64,000 nucleotides of DNA, from NCBI GenBank assembly GCA_965367015.1, contig CBDUGY010000003.1, positions 22,147 through 86,146 of the forward strand, in the 5' to 3' direction. Below the pieces are notes generated by a model, which was given only the letters and a program-made list of their open reading frames with translations, did no database searches and was not told the origin of the DNA. Positions within the stretch are counted from its first letter, which is position 1; every line of letters begins with the position of its first letter. This document shows, in pieces, positions 42,560 through 52,698 of the stretch. The stretch comes from CAXBES01 sp965367015. Lineage in GTDB: Bacteria; Bacteroidota; Bacteroidia; Flavobacteriales; Flavobacteriaceae. The position numbers and the translations under genes are program-made.

Positions 42560-44557
42560 TTAAACCTCCTCTAATTGTCTTTGGTAGCTCTTTATTCTAT
42601 CACGCAGTTTGGCTGCCATCATAAAGTCAAGTTCCTTCGCCGATTTCTCCATCGCTTTTCGCGTATCACGAATTTTCTTCTCAATTTGCGCTTTTGTAAG
42701 GTATTCACCTTCTTTTTCAGCTGCCAGTGTTTCTGCGGTTTCAAAAGTATAGGCTTCCTGTTTCGATTTTGTCAGCGAATTTTCAAAGGATTTCTTAATG
42801 GCCGTGGGGGTAATATTATTTGCCTTATTATACTCTATTTGCTTCTTTCTTCGATATTCGGTACCATCAATGGTCATTTGCATGCTCTTCGTGATTTTAT
42901 CAGCATACATAATGGCTCTTCCATTGAGGTTTCGCGCTGCTCGACCCACTGTTTGAGTTAAAGACCGATTGCTGCGCAAAAATCCTTCCTTGTCCGCATC
43001 CAGTATCGCCACTAATGAGACTTCCGGAAGATCCAGTCCTTCTCTCAAGAGATTTACTCCTACCAAAACGTCAAACAATCCCAATCTGAGGTCCTGCATG
43101 ATTTCTACACGTTCTAAAGTATCTACATCACTGTGAATATATCGACATCGTATTTGGATGCGACTCAAATATTTAGTGAGTTCTTCCGCCATACGCTTTG
43201 TAAGAGTGGTCACTAAAATTCGCTCATCTTTTTCAATACGTAGCTGAATTTCTTCAATGAGATCGTCAATCTGATTTAAACTCGGACGCACTTCTATCGG
43301 CGGATCCAACAGGCCTGTCGGTCTAATAATCTGCTCTACGAAAACACCCCCGCTTTTTTCTAGTTCATAATCGGCTGGAGTAGCACTTACATAAATTACT
43401 TGATTTTGAATAGCTTCAAACTCCTCGAATTTTAACGGACGATTGTCCATTGCCGCAGGTAGTCTGAAACCGTAATCTACCAAATTTTCTTTTCGGGATC
43501 GATCACCACCATACATGGCACCAACTTGTGGTATAGATACGTGACTTTCATCTACAACCATCAAATAATCGTCAGGAAAGTAGTCTAATAAGCAAAACGG
43601 CCGGGTGCCGGGCAGTCGCTGATCCAAATAGCGGGAATAGTTTTCTATTCCACTACAATATCCCAATTCCCGAATCATTTCCAAGTCGAAGTTCGTTCGT
43701 TCTTCTAAGCGTTTTGCTTCTAAATGTTTACCAATTTCTTTAAAATATGCCACCTGTTTTACAAGATCATCCTGAATAGCACGAATGGCACCTTGTAATA
43801 CATCCGGGGAGGTTACAAACATATTTGCCGGATAAATCGTGAGTCGATCGTATTTTTCAAGCACTTCATTAGTTTGTGGATCGAAGGCTTCGATTTCTTC
43901 AATTTCATCTCCGAAGAAATGAATTCGGAAGGCATTATCCGCATACCCGGGAAATACATCTACGGTATCGCCCTTTATTCTGAAACGGCCGTGTGAAAAT
44001 TCGGCTTCGGTTCTTGAATACAGGCTTTGTACCAAACTGTGAAGTAACTTGGTACGGGAAATGATTTGTCCTTTCTCGACCTTGATCACATTCTTCTGAA
44101 ATTCTACCGGATTACCAATACCGTAGAGGCAAGAAACTGAAGAAACTACGATAACATCACGTCGTCCTGAAAGTAGAGATGAGGTAGTGCTCAGCCGCAT
44201 CACTTCAATTTCTTCATTAATAGAAAGGTCTTTTTCTATATAAGTTCCGCTACTTGGAATAAAAGCTTCGGGTTGATAATAATCGTAATATGAAACAAAA
44301 TACTCAACGGCATTGTTTGGAAACAAGTTTTTGAATTCAGTATAAAGCTGTGCCGCCAGCGTTTTGTTATGCGCCAGGATCAGTGTAGGTTTCTGAACTT
44401 GCTCGATTACATTGGCGACTGTAAAAGTTTTACCACTCCCGGTAACACCTAGAAGTGTTTGATATTTTTCATCGGCATTAATTCCTTCAACAAGGGATTT
44501 AATTGCGGTAGGTTGATCTCCCGTGGGAGCGAATTCTGAAACAATTTTGAATTTCAT
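42560..44557 (-). CDS. uvrB: Excinuclease ABC subunit UvrB
   Basis: A 665-residue helicase-like subunit of nucleotide excision repair. Walker A is LGVTGSGKTFTVA; the DNA-gripping beta-hairpin is SYYDYYQPEAF; the DEAD-like box is VVDESHVS; helicase motif VI region is QTVGRAARN. The C-terminal UVR domain (IRDTRKAMEKSAKELDFMMAA, in part) contacts UvrC. All motifs are complete and the length is normal. Confidence 0.97.
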   Translation of the reverse strand: MKFKIVSEFAPTGDQPTAIKSLVEGINADEKYQTLLGVTGSGKTFTVANVIEQVQKPTLILAHNKTLAAQLYTEFKNLFPNNAVEYFVSYYDYYQPEAFIPSSGTYIEKDLSINEEIEVMRLSTTSSLLSGRRDVIVVSSVSCLYGIGNPVEFQKNVIKVEKGQIISRTKLLHSLVQSLYSRTEAEFSHGRFRIKGDTVDVFPGYADNAFRIHFFGDEIEEIEAFDPQTNEVLEKYDRLTIYPANMFVTSPDVLQGAIRAIQDDLVKQVAYFKEIGKHLEAKRLEERTNFDLEMIRELGYCSGIENYSRYLDQRLPGTRPFCLLDYFPDDYLMVVDESHVSIPQVGAMYGGDRSRKENLVDYGFRLPAAMDNRPLKFEEFEAIQNQVIYVSATPADYELEKSGGVFVEQIIRPTGLLDPPIEVRPSLNQIDDLIEEIQLRIEKDERILVTTLTKRMAEELTKYLSRIQIRCRYIHSDVDTLERVEIMQDLRLGLFDVLVGVNLLREGLDLPEVSLVAILDADKEGFLRSNRSLTQTVGRAARNLNGRAIMYADKITKSMQMTIDGTEYRRKKQIEYNKANNITPTAIKKSFENSLTKSKQEAYTFETAETLAAEKEGEYLTKAQIEKKIRDTRKAMEKSAKELDFMMAAKLRDRIKSYQRQLEEV

Positions 44558-44576
44558 TTATACTTTTTCGATGCCA

Positions 44577-44584
44577 CAAAAATA
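44577..44584 (-). promoter_or_regulatory. Probable -7 box (TATTTTTG) of uvrB
   Basis: On the - strand, 19 bases before the uvrB ATG at 44557. The -33 element is not obvious. Confidence 0.45.
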
Positions 44585-44639
44585 CTGAAAAATGTTGAAG
44601 CTAAGGCTGGAAAAATTCGAACCTCTGTTCTTTTCGATG

Positions 44640-45332
44640 CTATTTCAATCGGTAGAAAAATTTAAAACCAAAAGCGAAATGGACGCTAGTACGTCTACCT
44701 TCATTTCGATAATGACCTTCAAAGAATTCCCAATCGTCATCATTGTCATAGTATTCAATTTCTTCAGCGTTGACAAGGTTCGTTAATGTTATATTCCGTG
44801 TACTGGGTCCGGCGCCAACATAGATATTCATGCCAACTTTTGATCCAAAAGGAATCATCACTCCATACTTTAGGTTAACACCGTATTTTTCTCTTTGGTA
44901 CTCTCCATAATCATATCGTATGCGAATGTCACGATTCTTAATTTTGTAATAATCATGCTCAATATCCTCTCGATGGTTTACCAAATATACTTCTCCCGAA
45001 ATATAATGATTCACCTTTCTGGTGGGGTTGAAAATATGGTAACCCTCAATACGAGCTTCTAATAAACGGTAATTATCACTTTCATCGATATCGTACAATC
45101 TTACGGTGGTATTTTCGCTACCATAGCCCAGGTCAGCACCAATTCTCCAATTTTTAGAAAGCGATTGTATATAGCCAAAGCGATATCTTGGAGCTATGGG
45201 ATCTATGGGTGTTGCCAGATCGAAAGTGAGATAGGAGGCTTTTGCATTTGGAAAATCTTCAGTGGTGTTTTGATTTTGAGTGAGTCCAGAAAATGCAACA
45301 ATTAAAAATAGGGGCAAAAAAATGTTTTTCAT
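44640..45332 (-). CDS. Predicted outer-membrane beta-barrel protein
   Basis: A 230-residue protein with a signal peptide (FLIVAFSGLTQNQ) and alternating strands rich in Tyr, Arg and Gly (NWRIGADLGYGSENT, KVNHYISGEVYLVNH, GVNLKYGVMIPFGSKVG), ending in an aromatic-rich HFAFGFKFFYRLK, the usual outer-membrane barrel signal. Family not recognised. Between uvrB and the SRPBCC gene, same strand. Confidence 0.65.
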   Translation of the reverse strand: MKNIFLPLFLIVAFSGLTQNQNTTEDFPNAKASYLTFDLATPIDPIAPRYRFGYIQSLSKNWRIGADLGYGSENTTVRLYDIDESDNYRLLEARIEGYHIFNPTRKVNHYISGEVYLVNHREDIEHDYYKIKNRDIRIRYDYGEYQREKYGVNLKYGVMIPFGSKVGMNIYVGAGPSTRNITLTNLVNAEEIEYYDNDDDWEFFEGHYRNEGRRTSVHFAFGFKFFYRLK

Positions 45333-45394
45333 AGGTATTTATCTGTTTCAGAGCGGAACAAATATATACATTAATGCCAAGCAGTAATTGACAA

Positions 45395-45832
45395 TTATTT
45401 CGTTGTCAGATAATTTTTTAGCTGTTGATTGATAAAATAATTCCATCCAGCTATACAGCTTTCTCTTGTAAATTCGGGGATATTTTGGGGGAAATCCTCT
45501 ACGATGTCCATGACCAGAGTTAATTCTGTCGCATTGTCTTTTTTCTGAAGTAAAAATGTCACAAATGCATCTCCAGGATACTCGGGATAAAACCAATTAT
45601 ACTTAATCTTCTTTTGGGGTATTACCTCAGTAACTTGCCAGGTATGTGTAAACGTTCGGCCTTCGTTCTTCACTTCAAATTGGGTTTTAAAACCAATTTT
45701 GGGTTGAAAATCAGGCATATTTTCAAAAAACCATTGTCTCATCTCTGAAGGGTCAGTAATGGCGCTCCAAACCTGTTGAGAAGTTGACACAAAAGTTTCT
45801 TTAATAATTATTGGATCGTCTGTTTTTTTCAT
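45395..45832 (-). CDS. SRPBCC (AHSA1-type) protein
   Basis: A 145-residue protein: IIIKETFVSTSQQVWSAITDPSEMRQWFF at the N-terminus (the AHSA1 first strand and helix, TSQQVWSAITDPSE), then strands rich in Lys/Phe. Cytoplasmic. It starts three bases after the methyltransferase stop and must be co-transcribed. Compare the analogous SRPBCC/methyltransferase run at 30.7-32.6 kb. Confidence 0.8.
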   Translation of the reverse strand: MKKTDDPIIIKETFVSTSQQVWSAITDPSEMRQWFFENMPDFQPKIGFKTQFEVKNEGRTFTHTWQVTEVIPQKKIKYNWFYPEYPGDAFVTFLLQKKDNATELTLVMDIVEDFPQNIPEFTRESCIAGWNYFINQQLKNYLTTK

Positions 45833-45835
45833 TGT

Positions 45836-46645
45836 TTATTTTTCAGCGATTACTTCTACCATTAGTGGACAGCATAACGTAGCTCCGGGAGTATTTTCAA
45901 GAGTTTCAAGATCAACAAATGCATTTTTTACCTCTTCAGATGTTAAATAATCCATTTCATTTAACTTTGGAAAGTAACCTTTGTAAAATGTTTTCGGCCA
46001 TTGCCAAACAAAACTTTTAGGGGTTGCGAGTTTAGACATCGTTCTAATCCCGGTTACTTTCATTCCTAAGCTTGTTAGTATTCCAGGTAACTGTTTTCCG
46101 ATATTGATAATCCCTTCCGAATCTTCAAAACTTTTATATGCCGCGGCAATGGCCTTTCCGAGGTAATCAAGTGAAGGTTCTGTTTGATGAGTTCGCCAGT
46201 CGTAGTATTCATGAATTACCATTCTTCCTCCCGGTTTTAAAGCATTGTATACATTTTGAAGTACTTCTTCCGGATTCGGCAACCATGCCAGGGCCCATCT
46301 GCAATACATCCCGTCGAGACTCGCCTCATCAAGATTCAATTCATTAAAATCTGCTAACACACTGTCAATATTCAATTGGTGAAGTTGTGTAATTTGCTTT
46401 AGATGCTCGATATATGCAGCAGATCTATCCACACCAATTACCTTTCCTTCTGAACCCACTATATAAGCCAATTCTTTGGTGCAAAATCCCGGTCCGCAGC
46501 CAAGGTCAAGCAACGTTTCTCCGGCTCTAAATTTCGCCAATTTCCAACCGTGTTGAGCTTCTTCGGCCCATACCTGATGTTGTATTCCTAAACGATGTAA
46601 TTCTGCTGTATCCGTTCCCAGAATATAGGCGTTCTGTTCTTTCAT
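45836..46645 (-). CDS. Class I SAM-dependent methyltransferase
   Basis: A 269-residue methyltransferase. Motif I is LLDLGCGPGFCTKEL, followed by GVDRSAAYIEHL and the motif IV region DGMYCRWALAWLPNPEEVLQ. It resembles ubiquinone/arsenite-type methyltransferases; the substrate is unknown. It overlaps nothing and is followed by the SRPBCC gene after three bases. Confidence 0.85.
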   Translation of the reverse strand: MKEQNAYILGTDTAELHRLGIQHQVWAEEAQHGWKLAKFRAGETLLDLGCGPGFCTKELAYIVGSEGKVIGVDRSAAYIEHLKQITQLHQLNIDSVLADFNELNLDEASLDGMYCRWALAWLPNPEEVLQNVYNALKPGGRMVIHEYYDWRTHQTEPSLDYLGKAIAAAYKSFEDSEGIINIGKQLPGILTSLGMKVTGIRTMSKLATPKSFVWQWPKTFYKGYFPKLNEMDYLTSEEVKNAFVDLETLENTPGATLCCPLMVEVIAEK

Positions 46646-46669
46646 TTTTTGTTTAATTTGGTTTTAGAA

Positions 46670-49096
46670 TCAATAATTTACATAAATCCAGCCAAGAAAA
46701 GGTTCTGGGAAATCAGGATCTATTAATCGCAAAACATAATAATATGTACCAACAGGAACAATTGTGTCCTTTCTTAGAATGCCTTCGTTTGGAATACCAT
46801 CCCAAAGTCCCTCAGCATTCCCTCCTCTGTAGATTAAATTTCCTTCACGACTATAAATTGAAAGCTCAAAGTCATCAAATACATTCAACAATCTTTCAAT
46901 CATAAACAAATCATTACTTCCGTCGTTGTTTGGCGACATACCCTGATAAATTGTTGGGGCACAATTTTCCGTAGTTAAAAGAAAAGAAGCTGTGGCGAAG
47001 CAAATCTCATTTTCTAAGCGAACGTAAATAGTTTGCGGATCTGAAAGATTCTGATAATTATCTGGATCAAAAATCGGATTTGTATTTGCAACAGCATCAT
47101 CGAAGGTTGTGAAATAGGTAATAATATCGGAAGGGTTCGTTGAGATCAACGGATTTTGGACTCGTAGATTAAAAGTAGTAGTATTAAATCCGTCATCGCA
47201 TTGTAACAGATCGGGAAGCGCTGCGATAGGTGGAATAGACATAAAATTAACAACAATTCCAAAGAGATTATTGGTTTCATCCAGTTCAAAAACAATTCCT
47301 GTTCCATTTCCGGAATCGTCCACTGCAGCATCAAATACAAATTGATCAGGAACCAAATCTGATAAGGTAATGGTGAGACTTCCTTGCTCACTACCCATAA
47401 TTGGAAGTATATTTTGTGTTTGAGCTTGCCCAGCCACCACGCCATTTACATAAAATGCGATAGGGGTATTTGCCGGTAACGGTGCAGTACCTAAGGTGTT
47501 ATACACTGTATATTCAATTGAAAGATCTCTTTGTCTACAGGCGTTCAGGTCATTGTCGATGGTGATTGTCGCATCGGGCAACGGACAAATAATGACCTCG
47601 ATCTCAAAACTATCAACCACAAAACAATCGGTATTATCCACCCGAATATAAATTGTTTGCGGATTTGAAATATTCAGGTACATGTCGGGATTCTGGATGG
47701 GATTCACGTTATTTTGTGCATCGTCTTCGGTAAGGTGATAGGTAATAATATTTACCGGATCAATAAACTGTGTAGCAAAAGTCAAGTCGAATAGTTCAAC
47801 ACCAACGGTATCACATTTTTGTAGATCTGTTAAACCAATTATCTGCGGAAAGGCCAGCAGATGTATGTTTACAGTGAAGTCATTGTTTGCTTCATTCAAT
47901 TCATTTACAATTCCGTTTCCTGTGCCATTATCATCTACAGAAGCTCTTAGCACAAAATCGGCTGGAATATTATTGGGTATCGTTAAATTGATAGAGCCAC
48001 TTTCCGACCCGTCAATTGGGAGGTCGCTCGTAGTTTGCGATTGACCGATTAGGGTTGTATTTGCGTAGAACGCAATGGGTGTATTTGCCGGCAGGATATC
48101 AGTGCTATTCACATTGTAAACAGTATAATCTATATCGAAGTTTCTATCGCCGCAAACATCGCCGCCTGTGAAGTTATCAATTTCGATAGTTGCATCGGGC
48201 AACTCGGTATTTAGAACGGTAACGATATTGTTCACCATCACAAAATCCTGATTGGAAGTTAATTGAATAGTAGCACTGGTATCGCCCGGGCTTATATTGT
48301 TTTCAATACTATAAACATCGATATCCATATTATAGAGCATCGACGAATTGGTAAAACTATTTGTGCCATTAAACGCATTATCTGCCGGATTTAGAGGCGG
48401 ATTGCTAATTATATTTCCATTAATTCTAAGGGTTTCGTTGTTCGCAAGACTAAGGTCACCTTCCCATGCCAAGAAGCCAATTTTTGCCCCAATATTGTCG
48501 AGTACATTTAGGTTTTCAAGCGTAATATCCAGAACCGCATTAACTGCCGAAACACCTTGAAGTCCGTCAAATATATTCAGTTGATTCTGTGTGAGATTGG
48601 GATCTTCATAAATTACAGTTACGGCCCAACCTCCAAAGTTAGTTGTATTTCCACAATAATCGGGAATAACCTGCGTCAGGTCTAATTCTGAAAGTGTGTA
48701 GGTTCCATTTCCAGACTGGGTTAGTATTGAAGTAACATCTGCAAAGGCAGAGAAATATTCAAATGGCGGACTTAATTCTTCGCTGAAAGTTCTTGTAGCT
48801 GTAATTTCTGTTCCGTTGAAATTTACTTCAAAGTCGCCGGCGCCAACTCCGGCCCAATACAAATATGCGGCGACAATTTGTTGTTGTGGTAAAAGATTCA
48901 GATCAGCGCTGCTCTCGGTTAAAATCACACAGGGAGGAGCCATAATGGCAGTGTTTTCAGCGAGATTGAGGGTGTTTCCGAAGGCAACATAATCGTAACG
49001 TCCATTGAACTGTTGAAACAATTCAACTTGTTGTGCCGACACAAGAAACGGTACAATATAAAAAATTATAAGAGCATATTTTTTAGCCAACCTCAA
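46670..49096 (-). CDS. Surface protein with CARDB-like repeats and T9SS type B sorting domain
   Basis: An 808-residue protein beginning at a TTG (no ATG in frame near the signal peptide MRLAKKYALIIFY). The signal ends near VSAQQ. Residues about 60-290 form a beta-rich domain (AAYLYWAGVGAGDF). Two repeat units follow, each with IEYTVYN / IDYTVYN and LPANTPIAFY, a CARDB-like fold (around 300-400 and 520-620). The C-terminus, from IYQGMSPNNDGSND to GWIYVNY, is the gliding-motility-associated type B sorting domain. It should be exported by the type IX system and stay on or leave the surface. Function unknown. Confidence 0.85.
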   Translation of the reverse strand: MRLAKKYALIIFYIVPFLVSAQQVELFQQFNGRYDYVAFGNTLNLAENTAIMAPPCVILTESSADLNLLPQQQIVAAYLYWAGVGAGDFEVNFNGTEITATRTFSEELSPPFEYFSAFADVTSILTQSGNGTYTLSELDLTQVIPDYCGNTTNFGGWAVTVIYEDPNLTQNQLNIFDGLQGVSAVNAVLDITLENLNVLDNIGAKIGFLAWEGDLSLANNETLRINGNIISNPPLNPADNAFNGTNSFTNSSMLYNMDIDVYSIENNISPGDTSATIQLTSNQDFVMVNNIVTVLNTELPDATIEIDNFTGGDVCGDRNFDIDYTVYNVNSTDILPANTPIAFYANTTLIGQSQTTSDLPIDGSESGSINLTIPNNIPADFVLRASVDDNGTGNGIVNELNEANNDFTVNIHLLAFPQIIGLTDLQKCDTVGVELFDLTFATQFIDPVNIITYHLTEDDAQNNVNPIQNPDMYLNISNPQTIYIRVDNTDCFVVDSFEIEVIICPLPDATITIDNDLNACRQRDLSIEYTVYNTLGTAPLPANTPIAFYVNGVVAGQAQTQNILPIMGSEQGSLTITLSDLVPDQFVFDAAVDDSGNGTGIVFELDETNNLFGIVVNFMSIPPIAALPDLLQCDDGFNTTTFNLRVQNPLISTNPSDIITYFTTFDDAVANTNPIFDPDNYQNLSDPQTIYVRLENEICFATASFLLTTENCAPTIYQGMSPNNDGSNDLFMIERLLNVFDDFELSIYSREGNLIYRGGNAEGLWDGIPNEGILRKDTIVPVGTYYYVLRLIDPDFPEPFLGWIYVNY

Positions 49097-49173
49097 GACT
49101 TTATTCGATTGTTAGCTAAATATACGCAATATCTTGATCAGCAGAATAGACTTTATAAAAATGATATCAATAT

Positions 49174-50010
49174 TTATAAATCACGACGTTTAAGGATTGC
49201 GTAAGACCAGTATATAAAGAGAAAAGTCCATACTAAAACGATTGCTATTGCACTCCATTCAACATCGTAACTTTTGGTAAAACTATCCCCAAGTTGATTT
49301 GCGGCAGATTGCACCGCACCTAAACGGGAAAAAGGTTCCTTAATTAAATTCGACATTGCCTCTAAGGGAAAGAATTGAGTAACATTATCGGCCACGTTCG
49401 TATCTTTAAAAAACTCCCATTTCAAGAGCCCGTATATAATCTTTTCTGCTATGTACCATATGATCAGAAAACCCAACGCGAATGCCGAACGTTTCACCAG
49501 TACTCCTAAGAATAGACAGAAAGAGAAGAAAGTAATCAATTTCAGGAAATATGCAACGATATATTCCATATCACTAAAAATGATGCCTATTTCATTATAA
49601 TCTGAAAAACTCAAACCTAAAATTAATGAAACAATAAAAAGAAAAATTGTAGAAATAGCGGCAAATAATATTACTGTGAGGAATTTGGAAAGGACAAACT
49701 CTTTTTTACTCAGTCCATCGATTAAGTTTTGTTTTAAGGTACGATAACTGTATTCGTTTGCCATCATCGAAACAATCACAACCGCCAGGAAAATTTTTAA
49801 GATGGCGGCCATAAATGAATTGAAGTGCCATATAAATGGAAAATTGAAAATTCCCTGATCGGCTACTCTAAAATTAAAGTCTCCGAATTTAAACTCAATG
49901 GATGCGATAAGGGCTATAAATGTTATAAGTACAAAATAAACAATGGTGATCGCCTTTGCCGCTTTGTTATAACGAATTTTTTGTAATTCTATACTGAGGA
50001 GTCGAAACAT
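49174..50010 (-). CDS. ABC-2-type transporter permease
   Basis: A 278-residue membrane protein with about six hydrophobic helices: AKAITIVYFVLITFIALIAS at the N-terminus, IFLAVVIVSMMANEY, FAAISTIFLFIVSLILGL, FFSFCLFLGVLVKR, ALGFLIIWYIAEK and a C-terminal AIAIVLVWTFLFIYW. This is the layout of ABC-2 permeases, of the kind used by bacteriocin-immunity-type or lipid exporters. It is five bases downstream of the ATPase gene, so they work as one exporter. Confidence 0.82.
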   Translation of the reverse strand: MFRLLSIELQKIRYNKAAKAITIVYFVLITFIALIASIEFKFGDFNFRVADQGIFNFPFIWHFNSFMAAILKIFLAVVIVSMMANEYSYRTLKQNLIDGLSKKEFVLSKFLTVILFAAISTIFLFIVSLILGLSFSDYNEIGIIFSDMEYIVAYFLKLITFFSFCLFLGVLVKRSAFALGFLIIWYIAEKIIYGLLKWEFFKDTNVADNVTQFFPLEAMSNLIKEPFSRLGAVQSAANQLGDSFTKSYDVEWSAIAIVLVWTFLFIYWSYAILKRRDL

Positions 50011-50015
50011 GGCGA

Positions 50016-50915
50016 TTAGTTTTGTTTTTTGGTAAGTTCAAGAAATTGTTCTTCGAGGCTCTCTTTACGTTTAACGAGATGTGAAAGATTGATTCCTTTA
50101 TCGAACAGCAACTTATTCAAGTGTGAAGCGTCCATCGGTTCGTTGAGGTACGCAATTAAATACTCTCCATCTCGCTTCATACTGCCAATTGCCGAATGAC
50201 CTTCCAAAGCAGCTTGCAAACTTACCATATCAGTACTCTGAAGGGTAAAGAAACCATGACTTGCGTTCATAGCATCTACAAGGCCTGAATAGAGACTAAC
50301 ACCTTTCCGCAGAATAACAACATGCGTACAAACTTTTTCAACTTCATCCAATAAATGAGATGCTAAAAGTATGGTTGTTCCTTCGGAAGCTATCTTCTTA
50401 ATAATTTCTCTAATTTGATGAATTCCCTGTGGGTCGAGACCATTGGTAGGTTCATCCAGGATTAATATTTCGGGATCATTCAATAACGCTGAAGCGATTG
50501 CCAAACGTTGTTTCATCCCCAGTGAATATGTCTTGAATTTACTGTGCTGGCGATCTTCTAACCCAACGACTTCTAATTTTTCAGAAATTTTTTCGGCAGA
50601 AACTCCTTTTATTTTACAAACCAATTCCAGATTTTGATAGGCCGTCATATACGGGTAAAAGTTTGGGCGTTCTATAATAGCTCCAACTTTTTTCAAGGCT
50701 TCGTGAGTTGATCCCTTTCCATCAAACCAATGAAAATCTCCCGAGGTCTTGTTTACCACATTCAGTACAATACCCAAAGTAGTTGATTTACCGCTTCCAT
50801 TCGGACCTAAAATACCGTAAACATTGCCTTTGTCAATTGAAAATGACAAATTGTCTACTGCTGTTAAGGAACCAAATTTTTTAGTGAGATTACTTATAGT
50901 GAGAATTGTATCCAC
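50016..50915 (-). CDS. ABC transporter ATP-binding protein
   Basis: A 299-residue ATPase beginning at a GTG. Walker A is GPNGSGKST at 37-45, the ABC signature is SLGMKQRLAIA at 131-141 and Walker B is LILDEPTNGLDP at 151-162, with the H-loop in LLASHLLDEVEK. The C-terminal extension of about 80 residues suits bacitracin/natA-type exporters. It precedes its permease. Substrate unknown. Confidence 0.92.
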   Translation of the reverse strand: MDTILTISNLTKKFGSLTAVDNLSFSIDKGNVYGILGPNGSGKSTTLGIVLNVVNKTSGDFHWFDGKGSTHEALKKVGAIIERPNFYPYMTAYQNLELVCKIKGVSAEKISEKLEVVGLEDRQHSKFKTYSLGMKQRLAIASALLNDPEILILDEPTNGLDPQGIHQIREIIKKIASEGTTILLASHLLDEVEKVCTHVVILRKGVSLYSGLVDAMNASHGFFTLQSTDMVSLQAALEGHSAIGSMKRDGEYLIAYLNEPMDASHLNKLLFDKGINLSHLVKRKESLEEQFLELTKKQN

Positions 50916-51047
50916 AGATTCTGTTTTGGTGATTAGTTAAGAGTATGACGAGCAGGATTGAAAATTGTTACAATTCTCATTAGATCCTTTAAATCAAAGT
51001 GAATTGCAACAAAGATTAGAGAAATATAGCAACATAACCTATTTAGG

Positions 51048-52106
51048 CTACGATTTCTGTTCTTTGTTAAAATATACAAGGTAATAGTACATCTGCTTTT
51101 CCTCATCCCAACCTTTCTCTACAAAGCGCTCAGCACTTTCAGGATTTATAAAATCCAATTTTATCTGAATATTGGTGTCAAGATTGATGACATTTTTTAT
51201 CTTTTTTCTGGCTGCGGTGACTGCAGTATTTGAGATAGGGAAGGAGGTAAGGTCTTCGATTTTGTATTTTGGAGCTTGCTCCGTTTTGTAGTGTTTAAAC
51301 TCGGGTATAAGATCCGGGTTGTCGATAACTTCATTTATAAATAATGATTCTTCGAAAGCATCGTTTTTAGCAAAATGGTTTACTGCCCGGTTCATAAAAA
51401 GCACTTCTTCTTTTTTGTCTTCTGCCGGGAGAACAACGTCTTTAGCAAAATTCTGACAAAATTTTAGATACTTCTTTGTTTGAAAATTCTCGTCTTCGAA
51501 AGCATCGACACCTAGGAAACTCTCTAACCAATATCGAGCATCATAGCGGTTACTATCTACTGAAAGAATCTTATAACCTTCCTCTTTTTTAAAGTCGAAA
51601 ATAAGACAGCCTTTATCCAATCTGTTGAGGTTTACCCCTTGTTGAAGACTTGCCTCCAACTGATTCACTTTTTCAGAAAACTGAAGAAAATCTTGCTTTA
51701 ACTCCGATTTAAAAATTCCTATGGCGTTCACTTTTTCATTATCTATCTGAATGTTTTCAAGGAATGCAATATATACTTCACCACTTTTAATGTGCGGATG
51801 CATGGATTGATCGTACAAGTGCTTTGTAATTTTTTTACTCTGCTCGTGAATACTTTCGGGATTAGAAAATACTTCCGAAGCCAATGCGTATAATTCGTTG
51901 AATTCTACATCGGCTTCATTGGTAAAATGATAATAGTTCTCTTCTTTGTCCCGAAAAGGTTTCAGAAAAAACTCTTTTAAAAGTGGCGTGATTTCGTCGT
52001 CCATTTTATAGGTTTCTTCGGAAAGCAATATTGGTTCATTCTTGCTCTTGTTTCCAACACGATGTATTGAAAGTGAAGCAATGTGGGCAGAATATAAGTT
52101 GATCAT
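51048..52106 (-). CDS. Nucleoid-associated protein (YejK/NdpA-like)
   Basis: A 352-residue protein with the family opening INLYSAHIASLSIHRVGNKS and LLKEFFLKPFRDKEENY, the mid motif AIGIFKSE, and DKGCLIFDFKKEEGYKIL. The family binds DNA and is part of the bacterial nucleoid; the exact role is unclear. It stands alone between the ABC exporter and the acidic PRiA4 protein. Confidence 0.82.
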   Translation of the reverse strand: MINLYSAHIASLSIHRVGNKSKNEPILLSEETYKMDDEITPLLKEFFLKPFRDKEENYYHFTNEADVEFNELYALASEVFSNPESIHEQSKKITKHLYDQSMHPHIKSGEVYIAFLENIQIDNEKVNAIGIFKSELKQDFLQFSEKVNQLEASLQQGVNLNRLDKGCLIFDFKKEEGYKILSVDSNRYDARYWLESFLGVDAFEDENFQTKKYLKFCQNFAKDVVLPAEDKKEEVLFMNRAVNHFAKNDAFEESLFINEVIDNPDLIPEFKHYKTEQAPKYKIEDLTSFPISNTAVTAARKKIKNVINLDTNIQIKLDFINPESAERFVEKGWDEEKQMYYYLVYFNKEQKS

Positions 52107-52162
52107 TGTGGCTATTTATATTGTTGAATTTTTTTGAGGCGTAGTATTAGAACGGCTTGTAG

Positions 52163-52681
52163 TTAGTTCCAGTTCTCGTCGAAATCGAGGTTGTCGTAGT
52201 CTTCCGGATCCATGTCATATTCTTCATCGAAATCGTCGTCTTCATCTTCTCCACCTTCAACAACGAATTCTTTATCGGGCGCCTCATCCGGAATTTCGCC
52301 ATGGGCGAACATAAGATTCGGATAGATCATTCCTGCTTCAGGTTCTGCGATTTCCGCTAATTCTACCAAGAATGTCCACATATTTAAAAAATCATAAATA
52401 TAAATGAGCTTGGTCTCTTTTTCAGAAACAACATCGTCAACACTGGTTTCGTTCATTACTCTTATTACCGCTTCCCCTTCACTCATATCGAAAAGCGCAA
52501 TCTCTTCATTTTGTTCCCATAAGTCATTGCTGGTATAAAAAGAGGCCATTTCTTGACCGCCGAAACCAAAGGCCTGTGTAATTGCATTGTGAAAATCTTC
52601 GAGGGTCGCTGATGCCTCAATTTCTATATCGCGAAATACATCATCGTGGGTATCAAGTATAACTCTAAATCGGAAAATCAT
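52163..52681 (-). CDS. PRiA4_ORF3-like protein with acidic tail
   Basis: A 172-residue protein from the ATG at 52681 (MIFRFRVILDTHDDVFRDI), which is preferred to an in-frame ATG at 52765 that would place 28 extra residues over the promoter. It matches the plasmid pRiA4b ORF-3-like family (RDIEIEASATLEDFHNAITQ, in part by TLEDFHNAITQAFGF). The last 30 residues are almost all Asp, Glu, Tyr and Asn, a disordered acidic tail. Function unknown. Confidence 0.75.
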   Translation of the reverse strand: MIFRFRVILDTHDDVFRDIEIEASATLEDFHNAITQAFGFGGQEMASFYTSNDLWEQNEEIALFDMSEGEAVIRVMNETSVDDVVSEKETKLIYIYDFLNMWTFLVELAEIAEPEAGMIYPNLMFAHGEIPDEAPDKEFVVEGGEDEDDDFDEEYDMDPEDYDNLDFDENWN

Positions 52682-52698
52682 TGTTTTAAATTTAGCTG

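Noticed and set aside
42575..42961. Open frame on the + strand within uvrB
   Set aside because: It is antisense to a fully conserved uvrB sequence and has no promoter or family signature.
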